From the NCBI RefSeq assembly GCF_019890675.1, contig NZ_JAIOAA010000005.1, positions 1-64,000 on the forward strand: a DNA stretch of 64,000 nt, written 5' to 3'. Of this stretch, positions 1-9,792 are shown piece by piece. The DNA is from Micromonospora sp. PLK6-60. GTDB taxonomy: Bacteria; Actinomycetota; Actinomycetes; Mycobacteriales; Micromonosporaceae. Position numbers and translations under genes: made by a program. Positions within the stretch are counted from its first letter, which is position 1. Each line of letters begins with the position of its first letter. The notes beneath the pieces were generated by a model. That model did no database searches and had not been told where the DNA came from. It was given only the letters and a program-made list of their open reading frames with translations.

Positions 1-809
1 ACCCAGTGCTCGCCGACCAGCCGCGCGCCGGCCCGCGCGCCCCGGCCCCGCCGGACGGCCGGGGTGCCGACCAGCCGCGGAATCCGGTCGCCGCCGGGCA
101 GCCCCCAGGCCCAGGTGTTGCGGAACCAGAGGCTGGGCAGCACGTGCAGGGTCTCGTCGCGGTCACCCCGGTTGGCGACGGTGACCAGGATGCACATGTC
201 GGTCGGGGACGCCTTGGCGTAGTCGACGGTCACCGCCCAGTACCGGTCGTCGTCGAAGATCCCGGTGTCCACCAGCTCGTACTCGGTGTCGTCGCGGCCG
301 CGCAGCGCGTTGACCGCGACCAGTTCGTCGTACGGGAAGGCGGCCTGCGGGTAGTGGTAGCGCCAGCGCATCCAGGAGTGCGTGGGGGTGCTGTCGAGAT
401 ACCACCAGTATTCCTTCACGTCCTCGCCGTGGTTGCCGCCGTCGCCGCCGAGGCCGAACATCCGCTCCTTGATGATCGGGTCCCGCCCGTTCCACAGCCC
501 GAGCGCGAAGCAGAACGTCTGCCGGTCGTCGCACACGCCCGCCATGCCGTCCTCGTTCCACCGGTAGGCTCGGGACCGCGCATGATCGTGGGGGAAGTAG
601 TCCCACGCCGTGCCGTGCTCGCTGTAGTCCTCCCGCACCGTCCCCCACGCCCGCTCGGACAGATAGGGACCCCATGCACGCCAGTCCTGCTCCCCGGCGT
701 CGGCCTGGGCGAGCCGGAGCCGCTCGGGGTCGGGGGTCGCGGAAGTCGGGCGGTCAGTGATCACCTGCACATCTTCGACGCCGCCGGGGTACTTCACCAC
801 AGCGGCCAT
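1..809 (-). CDS. GH63-like glucosidase (mannosyl-oligosaccharide glucosidase family), N-terminal part
   Basis: Only the first 269 or so residues are inside the window; the gene runs off the left edge. The start is the ATG at 809, because an in-frame TAA lies 15 bases upstream of it. The visible part contains the family blocks [33 protein letters not shown] and KYPQ-like [13 protein letters not shown], then [14 protein letters not shown]. These are the conserved N-terminal beta-sandwich features of the bacterial GH63/MGH1-type proteins, which run to roughly 900 residues and carry an (alpha/alpha)6 catalytic barrel further on, not visible here. The substrate of the bacterial members is poorly defined. 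It is divergent, with a 42-base gap, from the debranching enzyme, which suggests alpha-glucan metabolism. Confidence 0.8.
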   Translation of the reverse strand, partial: MAAVVKYPGGVEDVQVITDRPTSATPDPERLRLAQADAGEQDWRAWGPYLSERAWGTVREDYSEHGTAWDYFPHDHARSRAYRWNEDGMAGVCDDRQTFCFALGLWNGRDPIIKERMFGLGGDGGNHGEDVKEYWWYLDSTPTHSWMRWRYHYPQAAFPYDELVAVNALRGRDDTEYELVDTGIFDDDRYWAVTVDYAKASPTDMCILVTVANRGDRDETLHVLPSLWFRNTWAWGLPGGDRIPRLVGTPAVRRGRGARAGARLVGEHW

Positions 810-851
810 TGTCGTCGTGGCGTGTTACACCTCGCCGCCGGTGGAGGAAAG

Positions 852-2792
852 TTGATCGAGATTCGTTTCGGCCCGCAGGTCTGCGGCGACCTGACCAGCG
901 CCGCCGGACGTGAATGGCTGGTGCCCGACGGCCTCGGCGGCTACGCCATGGGCACGGTCGCCGGGCTGCGCACCCGCCGCTACCACGGGCTGCTGGTGGT
1001 GCCGGGAGAAACCCCGGCCTCCCGGAAGGTGGGACTCGCCAGTCTCGATCCGGCGGTGATCATGCCGTCCGGGGCGCGCGCCCGGCTCGGCGCGCACGAG
1101 TGGGCCTCCGGCGACGTCGACCCGCGCGGCTTCGAACTGCTGGAGCGCTTCGACCTCACCGACGGGCTGCCCCGCTGGCGGTGGCGGATCGGCGAGGTGG
1201 TGCTCGAACGGGAGCTGGCCATGCTGCCCGGCCGGTCCTGCGTCGCGGTGGTGCACCGGCTGGTCAGCGGCGGTCCGGTCGAGCTGGAGCTGGCCGCCGC
1301 CTGCACCTGGCGGGACGCGCACGGCGAACGGCGGGCCGACGGCCCGCCGCTGCGGATGGAACCGGTCGACGGCGGCGCGGTGCTCGAGGGGGCGTACCGG
1401 CTGTCCGGGCCGGGCTGGACCCCGCAGGGCCACTGGTGGCGCGGGGCGTACCACCGCGAGGAGGCGGCCCGCGGCCTGCCCGCCGCGGAGGACCTCTGGT
1501 ACGCGGGCCGGTTCCACGACGTGCTGCGCCGGCCCGGGGACACCGTGTCGGTGCTGGCCTGGGCGCACGATCCCGCCCCCGTTCCGCCGCCGGCGCCGGA
1601 GGTGGTCGCGGCCGCCCGGCGGCGCAACCGCACGGTGGTGGCGGCGGCCAAGCCCGCCGACGACGTCGAGGCGACCCTGGCGCTGGCCGCCGACGCGTTC
1701 GTGGTGCGCACCGACCAGGCCCCGGTGGACGTGGTCGCCGGCTACCCGTGGTTCGGCGCCTGGTCGCGGGACACGATGATCTCCTACGAGGGGCTGTTCC
1801 TGTGCACCGGCCGGGCCGACCTCGGCCGGGAGCTGCTGCGCTCCTACGCGGCGACGCTGTCGGAGGGGATGCTGGCCAACACGGCCGACACCGGCCGGGT
1901 CGAGTACAACACCGTCGACGGCACGCTCTGGTTCCTGCACGCGGTGAACCGGCACGTCACCCGCACCGCCGACACCGACCTCGCCGACGAGCTGCTGCCG
2001 GCGCTGCGCGGGGTCGTCGACGCGCACCTGGCCGGCACCCGGTACGGCATCGCCGTCGACCCGGCCGACGGGCTGCTCACCCAGGGTGGCCCACCGGACG
2101 TGGCGCTTACCTGGATGGACGCCCGGGTGTACGGGGTGCCGGTCACCCCGCGGGTGGGCAAGCCGGTGGAGGTCAACGCGCTCTGGGTGAGCGGGCTGGC
2201 CGGCCTGGTGGAGCTGGCCGGGCTGACCGGGCGGGACGCCGGCGAGCTGCCCCGGCTGCACGACCGGGCCCGGGCGGCGTTCCGGGACCGGTTCCCCGCC
2301 CCGACGGGCTGGCTGTACGACGTGCTGGACTCCCCGGCGCCGGCGTACCCGCTGGGCGGGGCGGCGCGGCACGACGACGACCTGCTGCGCCCCAACCAGC
2401 TGCTGGCCTGGTCGCTGCCGTACGCCCCGCTGGAGCCGGACGAGTCGGCCCTGCGCCGGGTGCGGGCCGCCCTGCTCACCCCGCTCGGCCCGCGCAGCCT
2501 CTCCCCCGACTCGCCGGGCTTCGCCGGCCGGCACCGGGGCGGCCCGGCCGACCGCGACGGGGCGTACCACCAGGGCACGGTGTGGCCGTGGCTGACCGGT
2601 CCGCTGGTCGACGCCCACCGGCGGGCCGGGCTGCCGACCGAGGACCTGCTGGTCGGCCTCGACGGCCACCTGACCGAGTACGGGCTGGGCTCGGTCAGCG
2701 AGACGGCCGACGGCCTCGCCCCGCACGCCGCGACCGGCTGCCCCTTCCAGGCCTGGTCGGTGGCGGAACTTCTGCGCGTGCGGCGCCCCTGA
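852..2792 (+). CDS. Glycogen debranching enzyme (amylo-alpha-1,6-glucosidase family)
   Basis: 646 residues. An N-terminal GDE_N-like domain begins with EWLVPDGLGGYAMGTVAGLR and RRYHGLLVV. The C-terminal GDE_C (alpha/alpha)6 domain contains GYPWFGAWSRDTMISYEGL and the later YHQGTVWPWLTGPLVDA. Both are hallmarks of the amylo-alpha-1,6-glucosidase family, which removes alpha-1,6 branch residues from glycogen-like glucans. The reading frame is open far upstream, but homology starts at LIEIRFGPQ, so I place the start at the TTG at 852, behind GGAGG at 843. The spacing is only 4 bases, so the start is not certain. It is divergent from the GH63-like gene and followed by a glucan synthase, forming a small glycogen cluster. 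Confidence 0.85.
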   Translation: MIEIRFGPQVCGDLTSAAGREWLVPDGLGGYAMGTVAGLRTRRYHGLLVVPGETPASRKVGLASLDPAVIMPSGARARLGAHEWASGDVDPRGFELLERFDLTDGLPRWRWRIGEVVLERELAMLPGRSCVAVVHRLVSGGPVELELAAACTWRDAHGERRADGPPLRMEPVDGGAVLEGAYRLSGPGWTPQGHWWRGAYHREEAARGLPAAEDLWYAGRFHDVLRRPGDTVSVLAWAHDPAPVPPPAPEVVAAARRRNRTVVAAAKPADDVEATLALAADAFVVRTDQAPVDVVAGYPWFGAWSRDTMISYEGLFLCTGRADLGRELLRSYAATLSEGMLANTADTGRVEYNTVDGTLWFLHAVNRHVTRTADTDLADELLPALRGVVDAHLAGTRYGIAVDPADGLLTQGGPPDVALTWMDARVYGVPVTPRVGKPVEVNALWVSGLAGLVELAGLTGRDAGELPRLHDRARAAFRDRFPAPTGWLYDVLDSPAPAYPLGGAARHDDDLLRPNQLLAWSLPYAPLEPDESALRRVRAALLTPLGPRSLSPDSPGFAGRHRGGPADRDGAYHQGTVWPWLTGPLVDAHRRAGLPTEDLLVGLDGHLTEYGLGSVSETADGLAPHAATGCPFQAWSVAELLRVRRP

Positions 2793-2939
2793 CAGCCGGG
2801 CTTTACATCGCCGCAACGGCGGCGTCTCCGCTGGTTATCCACTTCCGGTGAGGATGGTGATCGAACCCAGGCGACACCCCGGCACCCGACGAGGGCGGCC
2901 CGGACGCGCCTGCGTACGACACAACTCAAAGGGGGCCGC

Positions 2940-4268
2940 ATGTCACCGGAAGCCGCCGACGTGATCGACATCCACCCCGCCCGGCGCCAGCGGGTGCTGA
3001 TGCTCTCCTGGGAGTACCCGCCGGTGCTCGTCGGCGGACTCGGCCGGCACGTGCACGCCCTGTCCGTGGCGTTGGCCGCCGCCGGCCACGAGGTCACCGT
3101 CGTCACCCGGCACGCCGACGGCGCCCCGCTGGAGGAACACGTCGACGGCGTGCGCGTGGTCCGCGCCGCCGAGGACCCGGTCACCTTCCCGCTGGCCACC
3201 GGCTCGCTGCTGGCCTGGACGATGGCCTTCAACCACACCCTGACCCGGGCCGCCCTGCGCGCCGCCGGCACCGGCGGCTACGACGTCGTGCACGCGCACG
3301 ACTGGCTGGTCGCGCACACCGCCATCACCGTGGCCGAACACCTGCGGCTGCCGCTGGTCACCACGATGCACGCCACCGAGGCCGGGCGGCACCAGGGCTG
3401 GCTGCCCGAGGAGATGAACCGCACCATCCACGGCGTCGAGCACTGGCTCAGCACCTCCTCGACCCGGCTGATCGCCTGCTCCGGCTACATGCGAGACCAG
3501 GTCACCACCCTGTTCGGGGTGCCCGCCGGGCAGGTCGAGGTGGTGCCCAACGGGGTCGACGACCGGGCCTGGCGGGCCCGCCCCCGCGCGGTCGCCTCCG
3601 CCCGCGCCCGGTTCGCCGCCGACGGCCCGCTCGTCGGGTACGCCGGCCGGTTGGTCTACGAGAAGGGCGTGCAGCACCTGGTCGACGCGGTGCCGCGGCT
3701 GCGCGACCGGCACCCCGGCCTGCGGGTGCTGATCGCCGGGGACGGCCCCTACCGGGGCGAGTTGGAGGAGCGCACCCACCGGCTCGGGCTCGGCGGCACC
3801 GTACGTTTCACCGGGTTCCTCGACAACACCCAGCTGCCGGCGGTGCTCGGCGCCACCGACGCCACCGTCGTACCGAGCCTCTACGAGCCGTTCGGCATGG
3901 TGGCGCTGGAGGCCGCGGCGGCCGGGGCGCCGCTGGCGGTGGCCCGCACCGGCGGGCTGGCCGAGATCGTCGAGCCCGGCGTCACCGGCGTGACGTTCCC
4001 GCACAGCGACCCGCCGGCGCTGGCCGGCGCGGTCGGCCAGCTCCTCGGCGACGAGGTCTTCGCCCGCCGGGTCGCCCGCGAGGCCCGCAGCATGGTCGGC
4101 CAGCGGTACGGCTGGGCCACCATCGCCGCCCGCACCGCCCAGACCTACGCCGCCGCCCGGCGCGAGCACGGTTCGCGACCGGCCCGCCGGGTCGTGGTCG
4201 ACGGGCCGCCCCGCCGGCAGCCGATCGCCATCCCGGACGGCAACCTGCTCGCCACCGCGGCCTCCTAG
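2940..4268 (+). CDS. GT4 glycosyltransferase, glycogen-synthase-like alpha-1,4-glucan synthase
   Basis: 442 residues, GT-B fold. The N-terminal half has MLSWEYPPVLVGGLGRHV and HAHDWLVAHTA. The C-terminal half has GRLVYEKGVQHLVDA, the PSLYEPFGMVALEAAAAG nucleotide-sugar-binding stretch and the GGLAEIV loop. This is the profile of actinobacterial glycogen synthases and of the mycobacterial Rv3032-type alpha-1,4-glucosyltransferases; which of the two cannot be settled by eye. The start is the ATG at 2940. The ribosome site is weak (AAAGGGGG just upstream). It lies 147 bases after the debranching enzyme on the same strand. Confidence 0.85.
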   Translation: MSPEAADVIDIHPARRQRVLMLSWEYPPVLVGGLGRHVHALSVALAAAGHEVTVVTRHADGAPLEEHVDGVRVVRAAEDPVTFPLATGSLLAWTMAFNHTLTRAALRAAGTGGYDVVHAHDWLVAHTAITVAEHLRLPLVTTMHATEAGRHQGWLPEEMNRTIHGVEHWLSTSSTRLIACSGYMRDQVTTLFGVPAGQVEVVPNGVDDRAWRARPRAVASARARFAADGPLVGYAGRLVYEKGVQHLVDAVPRLRDRHPGLRVLIAGDGPYRGELEERTHRLGLGGTVRFTGFLDNTQLPAVLGATDATVVPSLYEPFGMVALEAAAAGAPLAVARTGGLAEIVEPGVTGVTFPHSDPPALAGAVGQLLGDEVFARRVAREARSMVGQRYGWATIAARTAQTYAAARREHGSRPARRVVVDGPPRRQPIAIPDGNLLATAAS

Positions 4269-4346
4269 CAAGATGAAGGCCGCCAGCCGATAGGTCTGCT
4301 CCGATCCATTGGTTAACGTGTACGTCGGCCAACGGTGAGGAGAACC

Positions 4347-6464
4347 GTGCAGCAGGTAGTGATCGCCGGTCGGTACCGCCTGCTCGAGCTGGTCGGACGG
4401 GGCGGAATGGGCCGGGTCTGGCGGGCTCGGGACGAGGTGCTGCACCGTGAGGTGGCGGTGAAGGAGATCGTCCCGCCGTCCTGGCTGGCCGAGGCCGACC
4501 GCGACGAGCTGCGGCTGCGTACGCTGCGCGAGGCGCGCACCGCCGCCCGGCTCAACCACGCGAACGTGGTCCGGGTCTACGACGTGGTCAAGGTGAACGA
4601 CCACCCGTGGATCATCATGGAGTACGTCCCCTCGCGGTCCCTTCAGACGGTGCTGGACACCAGCGGCCCGGTCGACCCGGTCCGGGCCGCCGACATCGGG
4701 CTGTCGCTGCTGGCCGCGTTGCGGGCCGCGCACGACGCCGGCGTGCTGCACCGGGACGTGAAGCCGCAGAACGTGCTGATCGCGCACGACGGCCGGGTGA
4801 TGCTCACCGACTTCGGGCTGGCCACCTTCGACGGCGGGGACGGGCTCACCACCCGGCCGGGCATGGTGCTCGGCTCGCCGCAGTTCGTCGCGCCGGAACG
4901 GGCCCGGGACGGGGTGTCCACGGTGGAAGCCGACCTGTGGTCGCTCGGCGCCACGCTGCACGCCGCGGTGGAGGGCCGCTCGCCGTACGCCCGCAGCACC
5001 GCGATGGCCACCCTGGCCGCGCTGGCCTCGTCCCCGCCGGACCCGGCCCCGAACGCGGGTCCGCTGCGCCCGGTCCTGCAGGGCCTGCTGCGCCGCGACC
5101 CGCGCAAGCGGACCCGGCACGACGAGACGGCCCGGGGACTGGAGACCGTCACCCGGCCGGTGCCGACCACCGAGCCGCCGACCGTGCCGCAGATGCCGGT
5201 CGCCCGCCCGGCGACCGGGCTGGTCACCCCGCCGCCGGCCTGGCCGGGCCCGGGCCGGGCGGGCGCGGACGCCGAGGCGGCCGAAGCCGCCCCCACCAGC
5301 CCCGCCGTGGCGCCCACCAGCCCCGCGCCGGCCGCCCCGCCGGCCCGGCCCGCCGAGCCCTCCGTGCCGCCGCTGTTCCATCCGCTCGGCGGCACGGGCA
5401 CCGGCCGGCGGGGCGGACCGGCCCGACCGGCCGGGGGCGCCGACGACCCGCGCGCCGCAGCGAAGGCGGGTTCCGCCACCGGCCCCGGCTGGCCGGAGAC
5501 CCCACCGGCTGGTGCCGGCCCGCAGCCGGCCACCCCGCCGCCGAGCAGCACCGGCCCCGGCTGGCCCACTGGGCCGCTCGACCCCGCCGCCGCGGGCGTC
5601 GCCGGCGGACCGGGTCCGGGACACCGCCGGGCCGGGGATCCGGGTGCCGGGCCCCGCCGGGCCGGCGAGCCCGGGTACGAGCGGGCAGCGGCCGGCGCTC
5701 CGGGGCACCGCCCGGCCGGCGGGCCGCTGCGGCGGCTGGCCGACGAGCGGTGGGCACTGCTGGTGATGGCGCTGGTGGTGGCCGTGGTGGCCGGGGTGGG
5801 CACCGCGCTGGCGGTCACCCGGGACCACGAGGGCCGTTCACCGTCGCGGGGCGGCAGCGCCGCACCGAGCGGCCAGCCCGAACCGCCGGGCGCCGGACAG
5901 GACCGGGCCGGCCCGCCCGACGGGCGCATCCCGCCGCCGTTCCCCTGCCTGCGGCCGGACCCGGTGGGCGTGCCGGTCGGCCGCGGTCCGGCCACGATGG
6001 ACGACGGCTTCCGCCCGCCGGCCGGGTGGACCTGGCAGAACGGCACCGGCTACCGGATCGCCGTGCCGGTGGGCTGGCTGCGCAGCCAGCAGGGCGCGGT
6101 GGTCTGTTTCCGGGACCCGGACAGCCTGCGCACGCTCAGCGTCGAGCCGCTCACCGCCGAGGCGGTGGACCCGCTGGCCCATCTGGGGGCCGAGGAACGC
6201 CGGACGCTCGACGAGCGGGCACTGCCCGGGTACGACAAGGTCCGCCTCGGGGCGGACGGCGGCGACACGGTGTGGGAGTGCCGGTGGGACGCGCCGTTCG
6301 GCTCCCGGCAGCGGGCGCTGCGCCTGCTGCCGGGCGGTGACCTGCGCGGGTGGACGATCGGCTGGAGCACCACCGACGCCGACTGGACCGTCGCGGCCGC
6401 CCAGCTCGGGGTGGTCCGGGAGAGCTTCCGCTCCGCCGGGTCGACGCAGGTGACCCCGACCTGA
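4347..6464 (+). CDS. Transmembrane serine/threonine protein kinase, paralogue 1
   Basis: 705 residues. The kinase domain (about residues 9-265) shows the glycine loop GRGGMGRV, the AVKE lysine, HRDVKPQN with catalytic Asp near 137, and DFG near 155. A long Pro/Ala/Gly-rich linker follows to about 465, then one membrane segment (about 469-490, WALLVMALVVAVVAGVG), and an extracytoplasmic domain of about 190 residues with WTWQNGTGYRIAVPVGWL, three cysteines and no PASTA repeats. I chose the GTG at 4347: AGGAG stands 4 bases before it, and the protein then aligns from its first residues with the next kinase. A GTG at 4335 is also in frame. The ligand of the outer domain is unknown. Confidence 0.9.
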   Translation: MQQVVIAGRYRLLELVGRGGMGRVWRARDEVLHREVAVKEIVPPSWLAEADRDELRLRTLREARTAARLNHANVVRVYDVVKVNDHPWIIMEYVPSRSLQTVLDTSGPVDPVRAADIGLSLLAALRAAHDAGVLHRDVKPQNVLIAHDGRVMLTDFGLATFDGGDGLTTRPGMVLGSPQFVAPERARDGVSTVEADLWSLGATLHAAVEGRSPYARSTAMATLAALASSPPDPAPNAGPLRPVLQGLLRRDPRKRTRHDETARGLETVTRPVPTTEPPTVPQMPVARPATGLVTPPPAWPGPGRAGADAEAAEAAPTSPAVAPTSPAPAAPPARPAEPSVPPLFHPLGGTGTGRRGGPARPAGGADDPRAAAKAGSATGPGWPETPPAGAGPQPATPPPSSTGPGWPTGPLDPAAAGVAGGPGPGHRRAGDPGAGPRRAGEPGYERAAAGAPGHRPAGGPLRRLADERWALLVMALVVAVVAGVGTALAVTRDHEGRSPSRGGSAAPSGQPEPPGAGQDRAGPPDGRIPPPFPCLRPDPVGVPVGRGPATMDDGFRPPAGWTWQNGTGYRIAVPVGWLRSQQGAVVCFRDPDSLRTLSVEPLTAEAVDPLAHLGAEERRTLDERALPGYDKVRLGADGGDTVWECRWDAPFGSRQRALRLLPGGDLRGWTIGWSTTDADWTVAAAQLGVVRESFRSAGSTQVTPT

Positions 6465-6552
6465 CCCCGGGGGCGCGTGGCGCGGTCGCCGTCCGCTGAG
6501 AAATCGCGGACCGCTGGATATCGTGTACCCGGGGTGACCGAAGGGACGCGAG

Positions 6553-8499
6553 GTGCGGCAACAGCTGGTCGGCGCACGCTACCGGCTGCGCGAGCTGGTC
6601 GGCTCGGGCGGCATGGGGCGGGTCTGGCTGGCCGGCGACGAGATGCTGCACCGGGAGGTCGCGGTCAAGGAGGTCGTGCCGCCGGCCTGGCTGGCCGAGA
6701 GCGAACGCGAGGAACTGCGGCTGCGGACGATGCGCGAGGCGCGTACGGCGGCCCGGCTCAACCACCCCAACGTGGTCCGGCTCTACGACGTGGTGCACGA
6801 GGGCGACAACCCGTGGATCGTGATGGAATACGTGCCCTCCCGCTCGCTCCAGCAGATCATCAGCGCCGACGGGCCGCTGGAGCCACGCCGGGCGGCGCAG
6901 GTGGGGCTGGCGGTGCTGGCCGCGCTGCGTGCCGCGCACGAGGCCGGCGTGCTGCACCGCGACGTCAAGCCGCACAACGTGCTGATCGCCGACGACGGAC
7001 GGGTGCTGCTCACCGACTTCGGGCTGGCCACCTTCGCCGGTGGCGACGGCGCGATGACCGGTCCCGGCCTGGTGCTGGGCTCACCGCAGTTCGTCGCCCC
7101 GGAACGGGCCCGCGACGGCGCGTCCGACCCGCGCACCGACCTGTGGTCGCTGGGCGCGACGCTGTACGCGGCGGTGGAGGGGCAGTCCCCGTACGCCCGG
7201 CCCAACGCCATGGCGACGCTGAGCGCGCTGGCCTCCGAACCGCCGGCTCCGGCCCGCCGGGCCGGCCCGCTGCTGCCGGTGCTCACCGGGCTGCTCCAGC
7301 GCGATCCGCGCCGCCGGCTCACCGCCGTCGAGGTGGAGCCGCTGCTGCGCGACGTGGCCGGGGTGGCCCGGGACGGCCCGGCCTCCCGGGCCGGGGTGGC
7401 CGCCGGCCTGGCCCGGGCGGCCGGTGATCCCCCGCCCGCGTGGCCCGGCCCGGCACCGCCCGCGACCGGCGGTGGCACGCCCGCCGGCTACGGTCCGGAG
7501 CTGCCCCGGGCGGGCGGCGCCCCGCCCACCGTCGAAGGTCCGGAGCTGCCGCGCGCCGGCGGCGCCCCGCCCACCGTCGAAGGTCCGGAGCTGCCGCGCG
7601 CCGGCGGCGCCCCGCCCGCCGACGGAGGTCCGGAGCTGCCCCGCGCCGGCGGCGGCGGCCCTCGACCGGGGCCGGGCAGCGTGCGGTTGCGACCGGTACC
7701 GGCGCCGCGGCCCGGCTCGGCCGCTCCGCTGACCGCCTCCCCCGGTGCGACCCCGGATCGCGCCCGCCCCGGCTGGCGGCGGCCGTCCCGGCTGGTGGGG
7801 CTGGGCGTGGTGGCCGTGCTGCTGGCCGGTGCCGGCACCGCGCTGGCGCTGACCGACCGGGACGGGACGGTCCGGCCCCGGGGGTCCGGCGCCGGCTCCC
7901 CCGCCCCCGCCTCGGCCCCGCCCAGCACCGCCGGGCCCACGACCGGCGCGACCGGCGCGGGGGCGGCGCCCGCCCGGGCGGGTGCCTTCCCGTGCGGCGC
8001 TGCCCCGCCCGGGGCCACGCCGGTGGCCTCCACCCGGCCGCGCGCCGGGGAGCTGGCCCTGCTGCCGGGCTGGACCTGGTACCGCGACCCGGCGGGCTGG
8101 CGGATCGCCGCGCCGACGAACTGGCTGCGCTGGACCGACGACGGGGTCGCCTGCTTCCGGGAGCCGGACGGGTTCCGGGTGCTCAGCGTGGCCACGCTCG
8201 ACCCGCCGGCCGACCCGGTGGCGCACTGGCGGGCGGAGGAGCGCCGGCTCACCGGCGCCGGCAAGCTGCGCGGTTACCGGCTGGACGAGATCGCCCCGGT
8301 GGACATGTTCCGGGGCGGGGCGCTCTGGGAGTGCGGCTGGGTGACCGACGCCGGGGTGCCGGTGCACACCGCCCGGCTGCTGCTGCGCACCGGGCCGCAG
8401 CGGGCGTACGCCGTGGCGTGGCTGACCAAGGAGTTCGACTGGCAGGTCAACCGCGAGTACTTCCTGATGATCCGGCAGAGCTTCGGCCCCGGCGATTGA
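6553..8499 (+). CDS. Transmembrane serine/threonine protein kinase, paralogue 2
   Basis: 648 residues starting at GTG 6553. It is clearly a duplicate of the gene upstream: the kinase domain (GSGGMGRV, HRDVKPHN, DFG) is very similar along its whole length. The outer domain repeats the same pattern (LPGWTWYRDPAGWRIAAP, ACFREPDGFRVLSV, LWECGW). The linker differs: at 7492-7660 it has four 45-base tandem units encoding GPELPRAGGAPPTVE-type 15-mers, the middle ones nearly identical at DNA level. One membrane segment lies at about 414-433. The short gap to the first kinase (88 bases) suggests co-expression. The repeat number may vary between strains. Confidence 0.9.
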   Translation: MRQQLVGARYRLRELVGSGGMGRVWLAGDEMLHREVAVKEVVPPAWLAESEREELRLRTMREARTAARLNHPNVVRLYDVVHEGDNPWIVMEYVPSRSLQQIISADGPLEPRRAAQVGLAVLAALRAAHEAGVLHRDVKPHNVLIADDGRVLLTDFGLATFAGGDGAMTGPGLVLGSPQFVAPERARDGASDPRTDLWSLGATLYAAVEGQSPYARPNAMATLSALASEPPAPARRAGPLLPVLTGLLQRDPRRRLTAVEVEPLLRDVAGVARDGPASRAGVAAGLARAAGDPPPAWPGPAPPATGGGTPAGYGPELPRAGGAPPTVEGPELPRAGGAPPTVEGPELPRAGGAPPADGGPELPRAGGGGPRPGPGSVRLRPVPAPRPGSAAPLTASPGATPDRARPGWRRPSRLVGLGVVAVLLAGAGTALALTDRDGTVRPRGSGAGSPAPASAPPSTAGPTTGATGAGAAPARAGAFPCGAAPPGATPVASTRPRAGELALLPGWTWYRDPAGWRIAAPTNWLRWTDDGVACFREPDGFRVLSVATLDPPADPVAHWRAEERRLTGAGKLRGYRLDEIAPVDMFRGGALWECGWVTDAGVPVHTARLLLRTGPQRAYAVAWLTKEFDWQVNREYFLMIRQSFGPGD

Positions 8500-8601
8500 G
8501 CCTGCCTCCTGTGTGGACGGTCGGTTGATTGCCCCCGCGAGACCGCTCTGACACAGTGGCGTAGTTTGTGGATCAAGATCCTCCGGGGAGGCGAGAGCGG
8601 C

Positions 8602-9411
8602 ATGATGGGACCGTCCCACGCGCTGTCTGGCGCGGCGGTGTGGCTGGCCGGGTCCTGGGCGCTGGACCACTTCGCCGACTACCACCAGTCGCCACTGGCG
8701 CTGGCTGTGGGCACCGCCGTGTGTGCCGGCGGGGCCCTCTTCCCCGACCTGGACCTCTCCGGCAAGGTCACCCGCAACCAGGGCGGCGCGACGGTGGCCC
8801 GCACCTTCGGGGTGTTCTCCCTCTTCGTCGCCGAGGTGATGGAGAAGATCTCGCTGGGCGTCTACTACGCCACCAAGCTCAGCAAGGATCCGCGCCGCAA
8901 CAACGGGCACCGGACGCTGACCCACACCATCCCGTTCACCGTGCTGGTCGGCTGGGGCACCACCGCGCTCTGCACCGCGTACGGCAAGTGGGCGGTGGTC
9001 GGCATCCTGTTCTTCATGATCGGTTTGGCGCTGCGCGGGTTGTTCGACGAGTGGGCCGAGCGGGCCGGCTGGGTGATCGTCACGCTGACCTCGGCCGCCG
9101 CCGCCTGGTTCACCTTCGCCAACCTGCCCGGCGACCGGGGCTATCCGATGATCGGGCTGGCCGTCGGGGTCGGTTGTTTCGTGCACATCCTCGGCGACAT
9201 GATCACTCGTGCCGGGGTGCCGATCCTCTGGCCCATCCCGATCAAACGGCGGATGTGGACGATGATCGGCCTACCGAACAGCATCGCGCTGCGCACCGGC
9301 AGCAAGGCCGAGGTGGTGGTGTTGCGGGCCGCGATGACGGTGGTGGCGGTGCTCGCCGCGGTCGGGCTGGTCGCGCCCGGCCTGCTGCGCCGCTTCGACA
9401 TCGAGGTCTGA
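8602..9411 (+). CDS. YdjM/DUF457-family membrane-bound metal-dependent hydrolase
   Basis: 269 residues with about five membrane segments. The N-terminal PSHALSGAAVWLAGSWALDH, the GGALFPDLD motif and the HRTLTHTIPF histidine block are characteristic of the YdjM/DUF457 family of integral membrane proteins with conserved His and Asp residues, presumed metal-dependent hydrolases. The reaction is not known. Two ATGs (8602, 8605) follow the strong purine run GGGGAGGCGAG; I take the first. It is a single gene: the kinase pair ends 102 bases upstream and a long repeat region follows. Confidence 0.8.
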   Translation: MMGPSHALSGAAVWLAGSWALDHFADYHQSPLALAVGTAVCAGGALFPDLDLSGKVTRNQGGATVARTFGVFSLFVAEVMEKISLGVYYATKLSKDPRRNNGHRTLTHTIPFTVLVGWGTTALCTAYGKWAVVGILFFMIGLALRGLFDEWAERAGWVIVTLTSAAAAWFTFANLPGDRGYPMIGLAVGVGCFVHILGDMITRAGVPILWPIPIKRRMWTMIGLPNSIALRTGSKAEVVVLRAAMTVVAVLAAVGLVAPGLLRRFDIEV

Positions 9412-9530
9412 CGGTACGGCGCGACGGTCGCCGGCGTTCTCCCGGCCCCGGGGGGCTTCGGTGTGCACGGCGGGTGCGTGGTGGGCGGCTTCCGGCTTCC
9501 GGCTCACCGCTCCGCCGCTGGGCGCCGGCT

Positions 9531-9640
9531 GCCACCCCGACGGACGCTGATCCGGGCGCTGGACCGCCCACTGCCGCCTCGACAAACGCTGAAGCGCGCT
9601 GGACCGCCCACTGCCACCCCAACAGACCCTGACCCGCGCA
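9531..9640. repeat. Degenerate 40-42-bp tandem repeat (about 2.7 units)
   Basis: Units start near 9531, 9573 and 9613, the shared core being GGACCGCCCACTGCC at 9561 and 9601. The array runs straight into the left arm of the long inverted repeat at 9639. No coding frame is preserved, because the period is not a multiple of three. Confidence 0.65.
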
Positions 9641-9764
9641 CTACCAACTTGATGTCGTAAACGAATCAGCGCGGCCCGGCCGGAGCCGGTGTCACCGCCG
9701 TGACCAGCGGTAACTCTCCGTCACGTCGGACCCGCGATTCGTTTACGACATCAAGTTGGTAGTG
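9639..9764. repeat. Long inverted repeat, copy 1 of a dispersed family
   Basis: Left arm 9639-9667 and right arm 9736-9764 are perfect reverse complements over 29 bases. Their core reads CTACCAACTTGATGTCGTAA on the left. The 68-base interior is not palindromic overall. The same arms recur at 38967-39101. There is no transposase, target duplication or coding frame, so this looks like a non-autonomous palindromic element or a structured RNA/terminator; which of these is unknown. Confidence 0.85.
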
Positions 9765-9792
9765 GGCGGAAGACCCCTCACCGGGGCCCGCC

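Noticed and set aside
6..851. Open frame running upstream into the debranching enzyme gene
   Set aside because: The protein before LIEIRFGPQ is Pro/Ala/Val/Gly-rich antisense sequence of the GH63-like gene and has no family features.
825..2816. Long antisense frames opposite most genes, such as this one and those opposite 2940-5828, 22263-24848 and 47143-49479
   Set aside because: High GC leaves the opposite frames open; these lack domain motifs, have skewed Arg/Pro/Gly content and lie entirely over convincing genes.
9639..9764. Insertion sequence or transposon remnant
   Set aside because: No transposase fragment or target-site duplication is visible; only the inverted arms are conserved, so I list it as a palindromic repeat.
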